A stretch of DNA of 53,016 nucleotides from an uncultured Clostridia bacterium (GTDB lineage: Bacteria; Bacillota; Clostridia; TANB77; CAG-508), in the NCBI GenBank assembly GCA_944387555.1, contig CALXFH010000010.1, forward strand, positions 1-53,016. Reading direction: 5' to 3'. How positions within the stretch are numbered: the first letter of the stretch is position 1; the number at the start of each line of letters is the position of its first letter. This document shows, piece by piece, positions 8,483 to 16,077 of this stretch. The notes under the pieces were generated by a model, which was not told the origin of the DNA, made no database searches, and worked only from the letters and a program-made list of their open reading frames with translations. The position numbers and the translations under genes are program-made.

Positions 8483-8812
8483 TTTATATTTTTCTAATCC
8501 TGTTCTTATCGCAATATTAACAAGCTTAGAAATTGATATTCCATATTTTTCTCTCATATCTTCTAATTTCTTATAAATAGACTCTCTAATAATTATTGAC
8601 CTTGCAACATTTATTTCATCTTTTTCCTTTCTATATATTACAACTTTTTCTCCTATCTCTAAATCATCAATACAAGCATCTATTATTTTATTTATTGAAG
8701 CATCTAATTCATTGCTAGATATCTCTTTTAGTCTATCATATAAGTTTCCTTCTATTTCCACAGACTTTTTTATCCACTTTTCTTTTTTGTAAAACCTTTT
8801 GTACCACTCCAT
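8471..8812 (-). CDS. Protein with two ribbon-helix-helix-like segments, divergent from the DGR operon
   Basis: A 113-aa basic protein with two segments shaped like RHH/CopG DNA-binding motifs: residues about 16-50 (KSVEIEGNLYDRLKEIS...INKIIDACI) and 70-110 (ARSIIIRESIYKKLEDMREKYGISISKLVNIAIRTGLEKY). The second is the better match (beta strand, helix, turn, helix). It is transcribed divergently from the DGR operon, sharing a 171-bp region that holds the DGR promoter and an AACC-N5-GGGTT palindrome, so it could regulate that operon. This role is inferred from position only. Confidence 0.6.
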   Translation of the reverse strand: MEWYKRFYKKEKWIKKSVEIEGNLYDRLKEISSNELDASINKIIDACIDDLEIGEKVVIYRKEKDEINVARSIIIRESIYKKLEDMREKYGISISKLVNIAIRTGLEKYKKEG

Positions 8813-8898
8813 ACCCTCATCTCCTACTATCTCATTTATTACAATAATTATACAACAACCAATTGCAGGTTTTAATTACCTTTTATTTCCATTTTATT

Positions 8899-8939
8899 AA
8901 CCTCAAAGGGTTGATTTTTATCTTTTTTTGTTTTATAAT
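8899..8939 (+). promoter_or_regulatory. DGR operon promoter with overlapping palindromic operator candidate
   Basis: TTGATT (8911-8916), 17-nt spacer, TATAAT (8934-8939). The -35 box is overlapped by AACC-TCAAA-GGGTT (8899-8912). A similar AACC-N5-GGGTT element lies at 14171-14184 beside another gene of this region. A common repressor is possible. Confidence 0.6.
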
Positions 8940-8983
8940 ATTCCAAAATATGGAAAATATTTAAAAAGAAAGGAAATTATATT

Positions 8984-9403
8984 ATGAGTAAAATGTACAA
9001 AAGATATCTAGAATTAAAACAAGAAAATAGTTCTAAAATTTATTTATTCAAAAGTGGCATATTTTATCTTTTTTTAGATAATGATGCGAAATTGATGTCA
9101 AATGTTCTAAATTTACGTCTTACAAACTTAAATGAAACTGTTTTAAAATGTGGTTTTCCTGTAAATAACTTAAACAAATATATAAATATTATTAAAAATT
9201 TAGGTTATGATGTAAATATTGTAGACAGCTTAATAGATAAACCTGTTCCTACTAAAAATTATCTAGTAAATTCTTCTATGCAAGATTTAATTAATACTTT
9301 AACTTCAACAAATCCAAATGAATTATCTATAAAAGAAGCCTATTCTTTAATTGATGATTTAATATCACAAGCACAAAAAATTGAAAAGGAGATGGAAATA
9401 TGA
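8984..9403 (+). CDS. DGR accessory protein resembling MutS domain I (MSL type)
   Basis: A 139-aa protein whose first 90 residues match the MutS mismatch-recognition domain I: YKRYLELKQENSSKIYLFKSGIFYLFLDNDAKL..., the counterpart of the MutS stretch with the mismatch-contacting F-x-E, here FYLF, so the glutamate is not conserved. It continues with an alpha-helical tail. It has no ATPase, clamp or lever domains and is far shorter than MutS. MutS-like accessory proteins are known in clostridial DGRs. Its stop overlaps the avd start in an ATGA, implying translational coupling. It might bind the TR-RNA/cDNA or the heteroduplex; the exact role is unknown. Confidence 0.7.
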   Translation: MSKMYKRYLELKQENSSKIYLFKSGIFYLFLDNDAKLMSNVLNLRLTNLNETVLKCGFPVNNLNKYINIIKNLGYDVNIVDSLIDKPVPTKNYLVNSSMQDLINTLTSTNPNELSIKEAYSLIDDLISQAQKIEKEMEI

Positions 9404-9792
9404 ATACTCAAGAAAAAGTTACTGATAATACAAAAAAATCTGGTAATACAAGTTTAAAAATTTACCAAAAATATTTAGAACTTATTTATTATTCAAATGA
9501 TATTGTAAGAAAGTACCCTAAAAGTGAAAATTTTGCTTTAGTAAAAGAAATTAAGAATTCTTTATATGTAGGTCTCAGGAATTTAATGTATGCTATTAAG
9601 TCTTATAATAAAAAAGATAAATTAAAATACTTAAACGAGTTAGATATAAACTTAAATCTATTAAAAGTTCAAGTTAGGTTATCTTATAAGTATAAATACA
9701 TAACAGTTAAAAATTATGAAAGTTGGTCTTTTTTTATTACTGATGTTTGTAATATGTTAGGAGGTTGGATTATTTCGTGCCAAAAAAGATAA
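9400..9792 (+). CDS. avd: DGR accessory variability determinant (Avd), four-helix bundle
   Basis: A 130-aa all-helical basic protein (about residues 20-125: LKIYQKYLELIYYSNDIVRKYP...LVKEIKNSLYVGLRNLMYAIKSYN...LKYLNELDINLNLLKVQVRLSYKYKYI...YESWSFFITDVCNMLGGWI) with the four-helix pattern of Avd and the 23S-rRNA intervening-sequence protein family. Avd forms a pentamer that binds the reverse transcriptase and TR-RNA and is needed for template-primed cDNA synthesis. It overlaps the upstream MutS-like gene by 4 nt and the downstream reverse transcriptase start, forming one operon. Confidence 0.85.
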   Translation: MNTQEKVTDNTKKSGNTSLKIYQKYLELIYYSNDIVRKYPKSENFALVKEIKNSLYVGLRNLMYAIKSYNKKDKLKYLNELDINLNLLKVQVRLSYKYKYITVKNYESWSFFITDVCNMLGGWIISCQKR

Positions 9793-10871
9793 AAAAAGAA
9801 TTTTATAAAAAACTTACTTTTGAAAAATTACTTCAAGCTCATAAGCGTGCAAGAAAACATAAAGCTTATAAAAATGAAGTAATTAAATTTGAAATGAATT
9901 TGGAAAATAATTTAATTAATTTAATGAATGAACTAAGAAATGGAACATATCACATAGGAAAATATTTCACATTTAAAGTTTATGAGCCAAAAGAAAGAGA
10001 TATTAAAGCTTTACCTTATAGAGATAGAATTGTTCATCAATGGTATGTAGAAGAATTTATAAAGCCTTATATTGTGCCTAGATTTATAAACACAACCTTC
10101 GCTTGTTTGGAAAACAAAGGAACTCACCATGCAGTAGAAGAAGTTCAACACCAAATGCAAGTTTTTAAAAGAAATTATGGTGATTTTTGGATTCTAAAGT
10201 GTGATATAAAAAAATTTTTCTACAATATCAATCCTTATATATTATTAAATATTATGAAAAAATACATAAGCGATAAAGCTTTGCTAAGCTTAACTAAAGC
10301 ACTTGTTATTAATCCTGCAGGAGGGCCTTCTCAAGTAGGCATTCCTATTGGTAATTATACTAGTCAATTTTTTGCAAATATATATTTAAATGAACTTGAT
10401 CAATTTGTTAAGCGCACCCTAAAAATAAAATTTTACACTCGTTATATGGACGATTTTATCTTACTTTTAAAGACAAAAGAAGAATGTATAAAGGTAAAAA
10501 AACTTATTGAAGATTTTTTAAAGAAAAATTTAGAAATTGAATTAAATGATAAATCTAGATACTATCCTTATAAAATGGGAGTTAACTTTTGTGGTTATCG
10601 CATTTTTACAACTCACAGATTATTACGTTTATCTAGTAAAAAGAAAATTAAGAAAAACATAAAAAAATGGAATAAAAGTTACGATAATGGAACTTTAGAT
10701 TTATATCTTACTATGCAAAGTCTTAATTCTTGGCTTGGTCATTCTAGCCATTGTAATTCATATAAATTACAACAAAAAATGATTAATAATTGTCATTTTA
10801 TTTACACAAATAATACTGACTTACATATAGAAAATAATTTACTTCAGGACATGTCAGATGCTGTTTTTTAA
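9777..10871 (+). CDS. DGR reverse transcriptase
   Basis: A group II-like reverse transcriptase of about 364 aa. Visible motifs: R-x-I-x-H (YRDRIVHQWYVEEF), motif A LKCDIKKFF, motif B GIPIGNYTSQFFANIYL, motif C YMDDF, and the thumb-entry NFCGYRIF. The IGxxxSQ form of motif B is the diagnostic of DGR enzymes, replacing QGxxxSP, and is associated with low fidelity at adenines. No maturase or endonuclease domain follows. The start is uncertain: AGGAGG ends at 9764, so the TTG at 9765 has no spacing, whereas GTG at 9777 (VPKKIKKEFYKK) lies 12 nt away; I prefer GTG. It overlaps the end of avd. A terminator follows 50 nt downstream. Confidence 0.92.
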   Translation: MPKKIKKEFYKKLTFEKLLQAHKRARKHKAYKNEVIKFEMNLENNLINLMNELRNGTYHIGKYFTFKVYEPKERDIKALPYRDRIVHQWYVEEFIKPYIVPRFINTTFACLENKGTHHAVEEVQHQMQVFKRNYGDFWILKCDIKKFFYNINPYILLNIMKKYISDKALLSLTKALVINPAGGPSQVGIPIGNYTSQFFANIYLNELDQFVKRTLKIKFYTRYMDDFILLLKTKEECIKVKKLIEDFLKKNLEIELNDKSRYYPYKMGVNFCGYRIFTTHRLLRLSSKKKIKKNIKKWNKSYDNGTLDLYLTMQSLNSWLGHSSHCNSYKLQQKMINNCHFIYTNNTDLHIENNLLQDMSDAVF

Positions 10872-10920
10872 GACAGAGTCAAAAGCTACCTTTTTGATTT
10901 TACAATTTTTTCAACAACAA

Positions 10921-10942
10921 AAAAGACCTTCAAAGGTCTTTT
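10921..10942. terminator. Terminator after the reverse transcriptase, bidirectional
   Basis: AAAAGACCTT (10921-10930) and AAGGTCTTTT (10933-10942) form a near-continuous hairpin with A/T runs. It would end the RT operon on plus and the TR transcript on minus, so the TR is unlikely to be transcribed with the RT. Confidence 0.8.
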
Positions 10943-11140
10943 AAAATTATTCATACGCTTGGATTTTCGCCACTTTGCTACTAAAACAATCGCATACTGT
11001 TTATGTGTTTATGACATAAAATCTTAGTCTATGTCAAAGGAATTAAACTTCTTTGATACAAATCTAGTTGTTTTGTTTCATTTTCCTTTCTACAACTTTT
11101 CTCATTTTACAGTCATAGAACAAGATTTAGCCTTCCACTC

Positions 11141-11162
11141 GGCAATATCCTTAAATATTGCC
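11141..11162 (-). ncRNA. Hairpin 38 nt downstream of the TR, candidate structured part of the TR-RNA
   Basis: GGCAATAT (11141-11148) and ATATTGCC (11155-11162) form a perfect 8-bp stem with a 6-nt loop. In the minus sense it follows the TR. In characterised DGRs, structured sequence flanking the TR is needed for priming, so this is a candidate functional element. No gene is seen in 10943-11200. Confidence 0.45.
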
Positions 11163-11200
11163 CATCTGAGATAGATTTCCTTACAAATCTTTGTGTATCG

Positions 11201-11341
11201 AAGTAGCTACGAGCACTGGACGGAAGCCGTTGTTGTAATTGCTATTGCCATTCGTGCGGTTGAAAGCGAACAACCCGGCATTGGAACTATTCCAATAGTT
11301 ACCGCCACGTTTCGTGAACGGATTGTTCAACGCAGGAAAGT
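11201..11341 (-). repeat. DGR template repeat (TR)
   Basis: About 141 bp matching the VR at 11502-11642 with an offset of 301. By hand alignment there are 12 substitutions, all at positions that are adenine on the minus (coding) strand of the TR: plus 11230, 11233, 11239, 11240, 11252, 11261, 11281, 11300, 11310, 11311, 11324, 11341. Eight are A to G, three A to T and one A to C, out of about 35 adenines. The one non-adenine difference (11342) lies at the 5' edge, after which homology fades. The repeat encodes Asn-rich codons (AAC/AAT) at the variable positions, typical of a TR. It is open in frame for 73 codons, but that frame is not a gene. Confidence 0.95.
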
Positions 11342-11385
11342 AAGAGTAGTACAGTTTAATCCCTAATAATGGATTGTTTATTTTT

Positions 11386-11403
11386 AGTGCCCTTACGGGC
11401 ACT
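11386..11403. other. Perfect hairpin between VR and TR
   Basis: AGTGCCC (11386-11392) / GGGCACT (11397-11403), 7 bp, loop TTAC on plus or GTAA (a GNRA tetraloop) on minus. On plus it is followed by a T-run, as in a terminator; on minus it is followed by AAAAATAAAC, so it would not stop transcription from the target gene into the TR. It lies 97 bp past the VR and may be part of the TR-RNA 5' region or a DGR cruciform-type element. Confidence 0.55.
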
Positions 11404-11499
11404 ATTTTTTATTTCTATTTTTTTATGCCTAACCCGTATTTTACCTTATTTACTTTTCAAAATTTGTGCCGATATAAAGGGAACTAGGGGCAAGGAATT

Positions 11500-13236
11500 C
11501 TAAGTAGCTACGAGCACTGGACGGAAGCCGCTGCTGTAAAGGCTATTGCCATCCGTGCGGTCGAAAGCGAACAACCCGGCACTGGAACTATTCCAATAGT
11601 AACCGCCACGCCTCGTGAACGGATAGTTCAACGCAGGAAAGCCAGAGTAGTCGCCATTCCATGAACTACTAAGCGTTCCGCTCGTAGATGTTTCTCTAAT
11701 AGCATCCCCAAATATTTTTGTATTTACCTGATAATTATTTTTACTTGCAGTATCTATATCACTGCCTTCACTACTTACATGTGGATATACTGTTGCATAT
11801 TTTGTACTTGTATCTCCTCCTGTAATTACAATTGCTCCATAAGTTCCTAAATTAGAATTTCCATTATTTATATATCCTGCTGTTCTTTCCCATACTCCTC
11901 CACTTAAATCATATACTCCATACATATTTAGTGTTGAGCTTGCTTTTTGTCCTTCTGTTTGATCCCATGCATATATTCCGCTACTACTTTTTTCATTTCC
12001 ACTTCTACTATTTATTTCATTTATATCTGCTTCTGTTGTTGTTTTAGCTGATCCACTTCTTATTGCTGTTGTTAAACCTGTTATTGCATATACGCTATCA
12101 AGTTCTGTTTTTCCCGCTGTTTCTGTTCTTTTTCTATTGCCACTATTTGCATTTATATTATTTATATATGGCTCCACACCATTTGTTCCATACTGGCTCC
12201 ATCCTAAATATGCTACTGCTCCCCATTCGCTATTTTTCATTAAGTGACTATCTGTCGTTCCGCTATTTAAACCATATATATTTCCACTGTCTGTTAATGC
12301 TCTTGAGATATTATATGCATCATTTATATTTATATAGTTCATTGAATATGTTACAGGCTGAAATGTAGGATATTTTATTGCTGTTGTAGTTGTTCCATAT
12401 ATTCCATCTAACCAGTTTCTTGCTGTATCTGTTTCTCCCCCATCACCATTTGTATCTTCTTTTGTTGTTTCTACCGTAGGTACCCAAGCTGTTGTTTGAT
12501 TATAATTTACATTACTTGCTTTTACTTCTGCATCATTATTTCCACTTGCAAATCCTGCTTCAAACTTTGCTACCCATATTCCTGTTAATTCTTTATCCCA
12601 TCCACCATTTGCATAATCTATACTACTTTCATTAGTAAATGCAGGGTGTACATAGAAGTCTGTTGTTGTGTCAACTGTTTCATCTTTTGATGTTGCTCTT
12701 TTTGCTGTTTGCAAATTTCCACTATCATCATAATACTGGTCTGTATCATTTATTAAAAACTTTACATGTATTGTTTGTCCTTCTATTTTATAAGCAAACC
12801 TTGGTATCCATACCCAATAACTTCCATCCTCAGTTACTGCATTTGCCCATTTTCCTGTTTTATAATCATACCAATTATTTTCATCAAAATTAGAGTCTCC
12901 TGCTTTTACAACTTCACCTTTTGTAGTTCCATTTGGTAATGTAAAACTTACTTTTGTCATACCAGATAGTAAATCAGGTGCATTTACTCCTTTTGATTTT
13001 AAGTAACTTTCTCCTGTCATTTCATTTTCAAGTTGTTCTAATTGTGCTGCTTCCTCTGCTGCAGCTGTTTCTGTAGCTTCTTTTGCTCTTCTAGCTTGTG
13101 TAAGTATTCCGTTATCTCCTGTAAGCATTGCAATACTTACTCCTGCTAAAATTAAAAGGACTATAATCGTTATTACTAAAGCGATTAATGTTATTCCTTT
13201 GCTTTTTGTTTTGTGCTTTTGTTCTTTCTTTGTCAT
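11500..13236 (-). CDS. DGR target: pseudopilin-anchored FGE/C-type-lectin-fold variable protein
   Basis: A 578-aa protein. The N-terminus is a type IV prepilin-type signal: basic leader, KG|ITLIALVITIIVLLILAGV, then an amphipathic helix (about residues 45-75); the usual +5 Glu is replaced by Ala. Residues about 140-578 look like a formylglycine-generating-enzyme/sulfatase-modifying (C-type lectin) fold: YWVWIPRFAYKI, GIWVAKFEAGFASG, LMKNSEWGAVAYLGWS, GVYDLSGGVWERTAGY and the terminal GFRPVLVAT. The last 47 codons are the VR. Compared with the TR, residues 532, 538, 542, 546, 552, 559, 562, 566, 568 and 569 are altered. It should be cut by a prepilin peptidase (one is encoded at 20094) and displayed outside the membrane. 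A consensus promoter lies about 80 nt upstream; ribosome site AAGGAAGGGAG. Confidence 0.9.
   Translation of the reverse strand: MTKKEQKHKTKSKGITLIALVITIIVLLILAGVSIAMLTGDNGILTQARRAKEATETAAAEEAAQLEQLENEMTGESYLKSKGVNAPDLLSGMTKVSFTLPNGTTKGEVVKAGDSNFDENNWYDYKTGKWANAVTEDGSYWVWIPRFAYKIEGQTIHVKFLINDTDQYYDDSGNLQTAKRATSKDETVDTTTDFYVHPAFTNESSIDYANGGWDKELTGIWVAKFEAGFASGNNDAEVKASNVNYNQTTAWVPTVETTKEDTNGDGGETDTARNWLDGIYGTTTTAIKYPTFQPVTYSMNYININDAYNISRALTDSGNIYGLNSGTTDSHLMKNSEWGAVAYLGWSQYGTNGVEPYINNINANSGNRKRTETAGKTELDSVYAITGLTTAIRSGSAKTTTEADINEINSRSGNEKSSSGIYAWDQTEGQKASSTLNMYGVYDLSGGVWERTAGYINNGNSNLGTYGAIVITGGDTSTKYATVYPHVSSEGSDIDTASKNNYQVNTKIFGDAIRETSTSGTLSSSWNGDYSGFPALNYPFTRRGGYYWNSSSAGLFAFDRTDGNSLYSSGFRPVLVAT
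11502..11642 (-). repeat. DGR variable repeat (VR)
   Basis: 3' end of the target gene, homologous to the TR. Coding-strand changes give N538Y, K542R, N546Y, N552S, N559D, N562D, N566L, N568S, N569S relative to the TR, and Y532G at the edge. The invariant 3' end (GFRPVLVAT, GC-richer than the surroundings) is identical in TR and VR and is the likely initiation-of-mutagenic-homing segment. Confidence 0.95.
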
Positions 13237-13315
13237 TTGAATCTCCCTTCCTTTTTTGTTACAAAATAGCCATTTTTAGGCATTTTTGTTATTTTTTATA
13301 TTTTTTTCTGATAAA

Positions 13316-13344
13316 AGTATAACATAATGAAAATTTATTTTCAA
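13316..13344 (-). promoter_or_regulatory. Promoter of the DGR target gene
   Basis: On minus: TTGAAA (plus 13339-13344), 17-nt spacer, TATACT (plus 13316-13321), leaving a 5' untranslated region of about 75-80 nt. Confidence 0.65.
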
Positions 13345-13476
13345 GTTTTTTTCCATATTTTTGTGGATTTATACTCGTGTTATTTTTTTGTTAACTTTGA
13401 TATTTTATTAAAGAGAAAATTCAATTACTTTGTATAAAAAATATTATTTTATATAAGCTATATATGGAGGCTTTTT

Positions 13477-13821
13477 ATGAAGGAAAATTTAAATAAAAAC
13501 AAAATTTTAATTGGTAAAATTTTAAAAGAAACTCGTTCTTCTTTAGGTCTAACACAAGAAGAAGTTGCAGAAAAGTTAGGACTTGCTCCACGTTATATTT
13601 CTGATATTGAACGTGATAAAACAAAAGGTAGCATTGACACTTTAGTAAAGCTTTGTAATATTTATCACATAACACCAACCTATGTACTTCAAGATTTTTT
13701 AAATTCCGAAGATGTAAAAATAGATTCTGGTTTAATTGGTTTTTATCAATTGTCAGAAGATGATAAAGATTTAATAAGACAACTTATACATTATATGAAC
13801 AAAAGGAAAAATAGCAACTAG
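13477..13821 (+). CDS. XRE-family helix-turn-helix regulator
   Basis: A 114-aa protein with a Cro/CI-type HTH in residues about 13-68: ILKETRSSLGLTQEEVAEKLGLAPRYISDIERDKTKGSIDTLVKLCNIYHITPTYVL. The remaining 40 residues are acidic/helical and may dimerise. Ribosome site TGGAGG lies 8 nt upstream. It is divergent from the DGR target gene, separated by 240 bp, and convergent with the small gene at 13833. It could control the DGR target or host genes; no operator is proven. Confidence 0.85.
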   Translation: MKENLNKNKILIGKILKETRSSLGLTQEEVAEKLGLAPRYISDIERDKTKGSIDTLVKLCNIYHITPTYVLQDFLNSEDVKIDSGLIGFYQLSEDDKDLIRQLIHYMNKRKNSN

Positions 13822-13852
13822 TACTAGAAGGATTAGCCTAATCCTTCTAGTA
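13822..13852. terminator. Bidirectional terminator, 15-bp perfect stem
   Basis: TACTAGAAGGATTAG (13822-13836) pairs with CTAATCCTTCTAGTA (13838-13852). It overlaps the stop region of the convergent gene at 13833. Confidence 0.8.
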
Positions 13853-14126
13853 TTAATTTTATAGCTGTTTTAAACCCTAACTTAAATTGTTCTTCTGCTT
13901 CTATTCCTTCTTTAATATTTATTTGTTCCATATATTGTACAAAACTACTTTTAGGCTTACCATCTAAATTTTTTAAAATATATTTTGCAAGCTTTATATT
14001 ACTTTCAGTTAATTTTATGTATTCCTTATTATTAGGTAATACTTGTGATAAATATAATTCATTATTATAAAATTTTCCTATTACATCCTCACTTAAATAT
14101 TTTTCTAAACTTTCTTTTGTTTCCAT
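13833..14126 (-). CDS. Hypothetical 97-aa protein
   Basis: METKESLEKYLSEDVIGKFYNNELYLSQVLPNNKEYIKLTESN... is predicted to be all-helical and soluble. The pattern (an N-terminal helix ending with a short motif, a long middle helix, and a C-terminal FKLGFKTAIKLILEG) resembles small clostridial proteins of the DUF6809 kind, which I cannot confirm. I chose the ATG at 14126 because AAGGGAG lies 5 nt upstream; the TTG five codons earlier overlaps that site. An AACC-N5-GGGTT element similar to the one at the DGR promoter lies 45 nt upstream. Confidence 0.55.
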   Translation of the reverse strand: METKESLEKYLSEDVIGKFYNNELYLSQVLPNNKEYIKLTESNIKLAKYILKNLDGKPKSSFVQYMEQINIKEGIEAEEQFKLGFKTAIKLILEGLG

Positions 14127-14170
14127 ACTTTCTCCCTTCAAATTTATTTATAAATAATATATCATTTTTT

Positions 14171-14184
14171 AACCCTCAGGGGTT
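14171..14184 (-). promoter_or_regulatory. AACC-N5-GGGTT palindrome upstream of the gene at 13833
   Basis: On minus it reads AACC-CCTGA-GGGTT, next to an AT-rich candidate -35 region. It matches the AACC-TCAAA-GGGTT element overlapping the DGR -35 box. Candidate shared operator. Confidence 0.4.
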
Positions 14185-14284
14185 TATTTTTTTACAAAAC
14201 TAAACTTTTATTTTATGAAAATTATCTTTTTTTATACAAAAAAAAGATTTAAAGTTATATAAACCTTAAATCTCTTTATTTTCT

Positions 14285-14323
14285 TTTTGCTGTTTTTTGA
14301 CCCCGTCCTAAAAAACAGCAAAA
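14285..14323. repeat. Hairpin element with CCGTCC loop, copy 1
   Basis: TTTTGCTGTTTTTT (14285-14298) and AAAAAACAGCAAAA (14310-14323) enclose an 11-nt loop GACCCCGTCCT. A second element with a similar stem and CCGTCC in the loop lies at 22616-22646. It follows the glyQS stop and may serve as its terminator. Confidence 0.5.
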
Positions 14324-14331
14324 CATTTTAA

Positions 14332-15714
14332 TTAAAATTCTATTTTTTCTTCTATCCAGTTTGGTAAATCTTCTATTTTTACTCTTATTTGTTCCATTGT
14401 GTCTCTATCACGTATTGTTACTGTTTCGTCTTCTAGTGTATCAAAATCTATTGTTACACAATAAGGCGTTCCTATTTCATCTTGTCTTCTATAACGTTTT
14501 CCTATGCTTCCTGTTTCATCATAATCACACATAAATTTTTTAGCTAATTTCTCATATACTTCATTTGCTTTTTCTGATAACTTCTTAGATAGTGGAAGTA
14601 CTGCTACTTTATAAGGTGCTAAAGCTGGATGTAAATGTAAAACTGTTCTTACATCTCCTTCTGCAATTTCTTCTTCATCATATGCATTACATAAGAATGC
14701 TAATACTACTCTATCTGCTCCTAATGATGGCTCTATTACATATGGTACATATTTTTCGTTTGTTTCTGGATCTTGATAGCTTAAGTCTTGTTTTGAATGT
14801 TCCATATGTCTTGATAAATCATAATCAGTTCTATCAGCAATTCCCCAAAGTTCTCCCCATCCAAATGGGAAGTTAAATTCTATATCTGTTGTTGCTTTAC
14901 TATAGAATACTAATTCTTCTTTACTATGGTCTCTTAATCTAATATTTTCCTTTTTCATTCCTAAGCTTAATAACCAGTTTTCAGAATAATCTTTCCAATA
15001 TTTAAACCATTCTAAATCTGTTCCTGGCTTACAGAAGAATTCCATTTCCATTTGTTCAAATTCACGTGTTCTAAATGTAAAGTTTCCTGGTGTTATTTCA
15101 TTTCTAAATGCTTTACCAATTTGTGCAATTCCCATTGGCAATTTTTTTCTTGATGTTCTTAAAACACTTTTAAAATCAACAAATATTCCTTGTGCTGTTT
15201 CTGGTCTTAGATATATTTCTGATTTCTTATCTTCTGTTACTCCTTGTGATGTTTTAAACATTAGATTAAACTTTCTTATGTTTGTAAAATTTGTTTTTCC
15301 ACAATTAGGACAAGGGATTTTGTGTTCATTTATAAAGTCTATTAATTCTTGTTCACTCATTCCATCTGCTATCATATCTTTTCCTTGTTTATGTGCCCAT
15401 TCTTCTATTAATTTATCTGCTCTATGTCTTGTTTTACATTCCTTGCAGTCTATTAATGGGTCTGAAAATCCTCCAACGTGTCCTGATGCTACCCAAGTTT
15501 CTGGGTTCATTAAGATTGCTGCATCTAATCCTACTACATTTTTTTGTTCTTGGATAAATTTCTTTCTCCAAGCATTTTTAACATTGTTCTTTAGTTCGTT
15601 TCCTAGTGGTCCATAATCCCAAGTATTTGCTAATCCTCCATAAATTTCTGAACCTGGGTAAATAAATCCCCTGTTTTTACAAAGTGCTACTAATGTTTCC
15701 ATTGAATCTAACAT
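14332..15714 (-). CDS. glyQS: Glycyl-tRNA synthetase, dimeric (alpha2) type
   Basis: A 460-aa class II synthetase that charges tRNA-Gly. Visible features: N-terminal [22 protein letters not shown], motif 2 region [23 protein letters not shown] zinc-like pair, [10 protein letters not shown], and the C-terminal anticodon-binding domain starting [11 protein letters not shown]. Length fits the short bacterial alpha2 form. The ATG lies 8 nt after AGGAGG and the gene is preceded by a T-box leader on the same strand, so it is controlled by uncharged tRNA-Gly. Confidence 0.95.
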   Translation of the reverse strand: MLDSMETLVALCKNRGFIYPGSEIYGGLANTWDYGPLGNELKNNVKNAWRKKFIQEQKNVVGLDAAILMNPETWVASGHVGGFSDPLIDCKECKTRHRADKLIEEWAHKQGKDMIADGMSEQELIDFINEHKIPCPNCGKTNFTNIRKFNLMFKTSQGVTEDKKSEIYLRPETAQGIFVDFKSVLRTSRKKLPMGIAQIGKAFRNEITPGNFTFRTREFEQMEMEFFCKPGTDLEWFKYWKDYSENWLLSLGMKKENIRLRDHSKEELVFYSKATTDIEFNFPFGWGELWGIADRTDYDLSRHMEHSKQDLSYQDPETNEKYVPYVIEPSLGADRVVLAFLCNAYDEEEIAEGDVRTVLHLHPALAPYKVAVLPLSKKLSEKANEVYEKLAKKFMCDYDETGSIGKRYRRQDEIGTPYCVTIDFDTLEDETVTIRDRDTMEQIRVKIEDLPNWIEEKIEF

Positions 15715-15741
15715 AAAAATTCCTCCTTTTCTTAGCTAAAG

Positions 15742-15960
15742 AAAAAACTTTCCTCCTTAGCTAAATTTAAAATAACTTAGCTAGGGACGAAAGTTTCTCC
15801 GCGTTTCCACCCTATTTCCTAAATTAGAAAAATTCTAATTTAAGCACCTCAATTTAAAAGTTACTCCAAAGCTCCCCATGCTTATTTATTACAAGTATTC
15901 CACCATCACTTGCTCTCTAACAAATAAATTTTACAGCACTTTTTCTTCTTCAACGTAACA
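15742..15960 (-). promoter_or_regulatory. T-box riboswitch of glyQS
   Basis: On minus, plus 15799-15813 reads AGGGTGGAAACGCGG, the T-box core. It is followed by a long terminator: the segment at 15777-15795 pairs with 15745-15763 (17 of 19 positions), ending in TTTTTT. Stem I is upstream with AGAGAGCAAG (about 15917-15926). I did not assign the specifier codon; glycine is inferred from the downstream gene. The upstream limit is approximate. Confidence 0.9.
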
Positions 15961-16077
15961 AATATTTATTTAATTTCATATATTTTATTATGATATTAGA
16001 AAAAAGTCAATAAATTTACTAAAAAATATTGATAATTTATTTTTTTTGTGTTAATATTATAACTGTGTTGCAAATAT

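Noticed and set aside
8984..9403. MutS mismatch-repair protein
   Set aside because: Only a domain I-like segment is present, 139 aa in total with no ATPase; its place in a DGR operon makes an accessory protein the better reading.
9765..10871. Group II intron reverse transcriptase or retron
   Set aside because: Motif B is IGxxxSQ, there is no maturase/X domain or intron RNA boundary, and TR/VR repeats with adenine bias are present.
11181..11402. Open frame of 73 codons on minus (MPVRALKINNPLL...)
   Set aside because: It is the DGR template repeat read in the target frame; no ribosome site, and its ends do not correspond to a protein domain.
11386..11403. Terminator of the DGR target gene
   Set aside because: The T-run is on the plus strand; on the minus strand the hairpin is followed by an A-rich stretch, so it should not terminate the target transcript.
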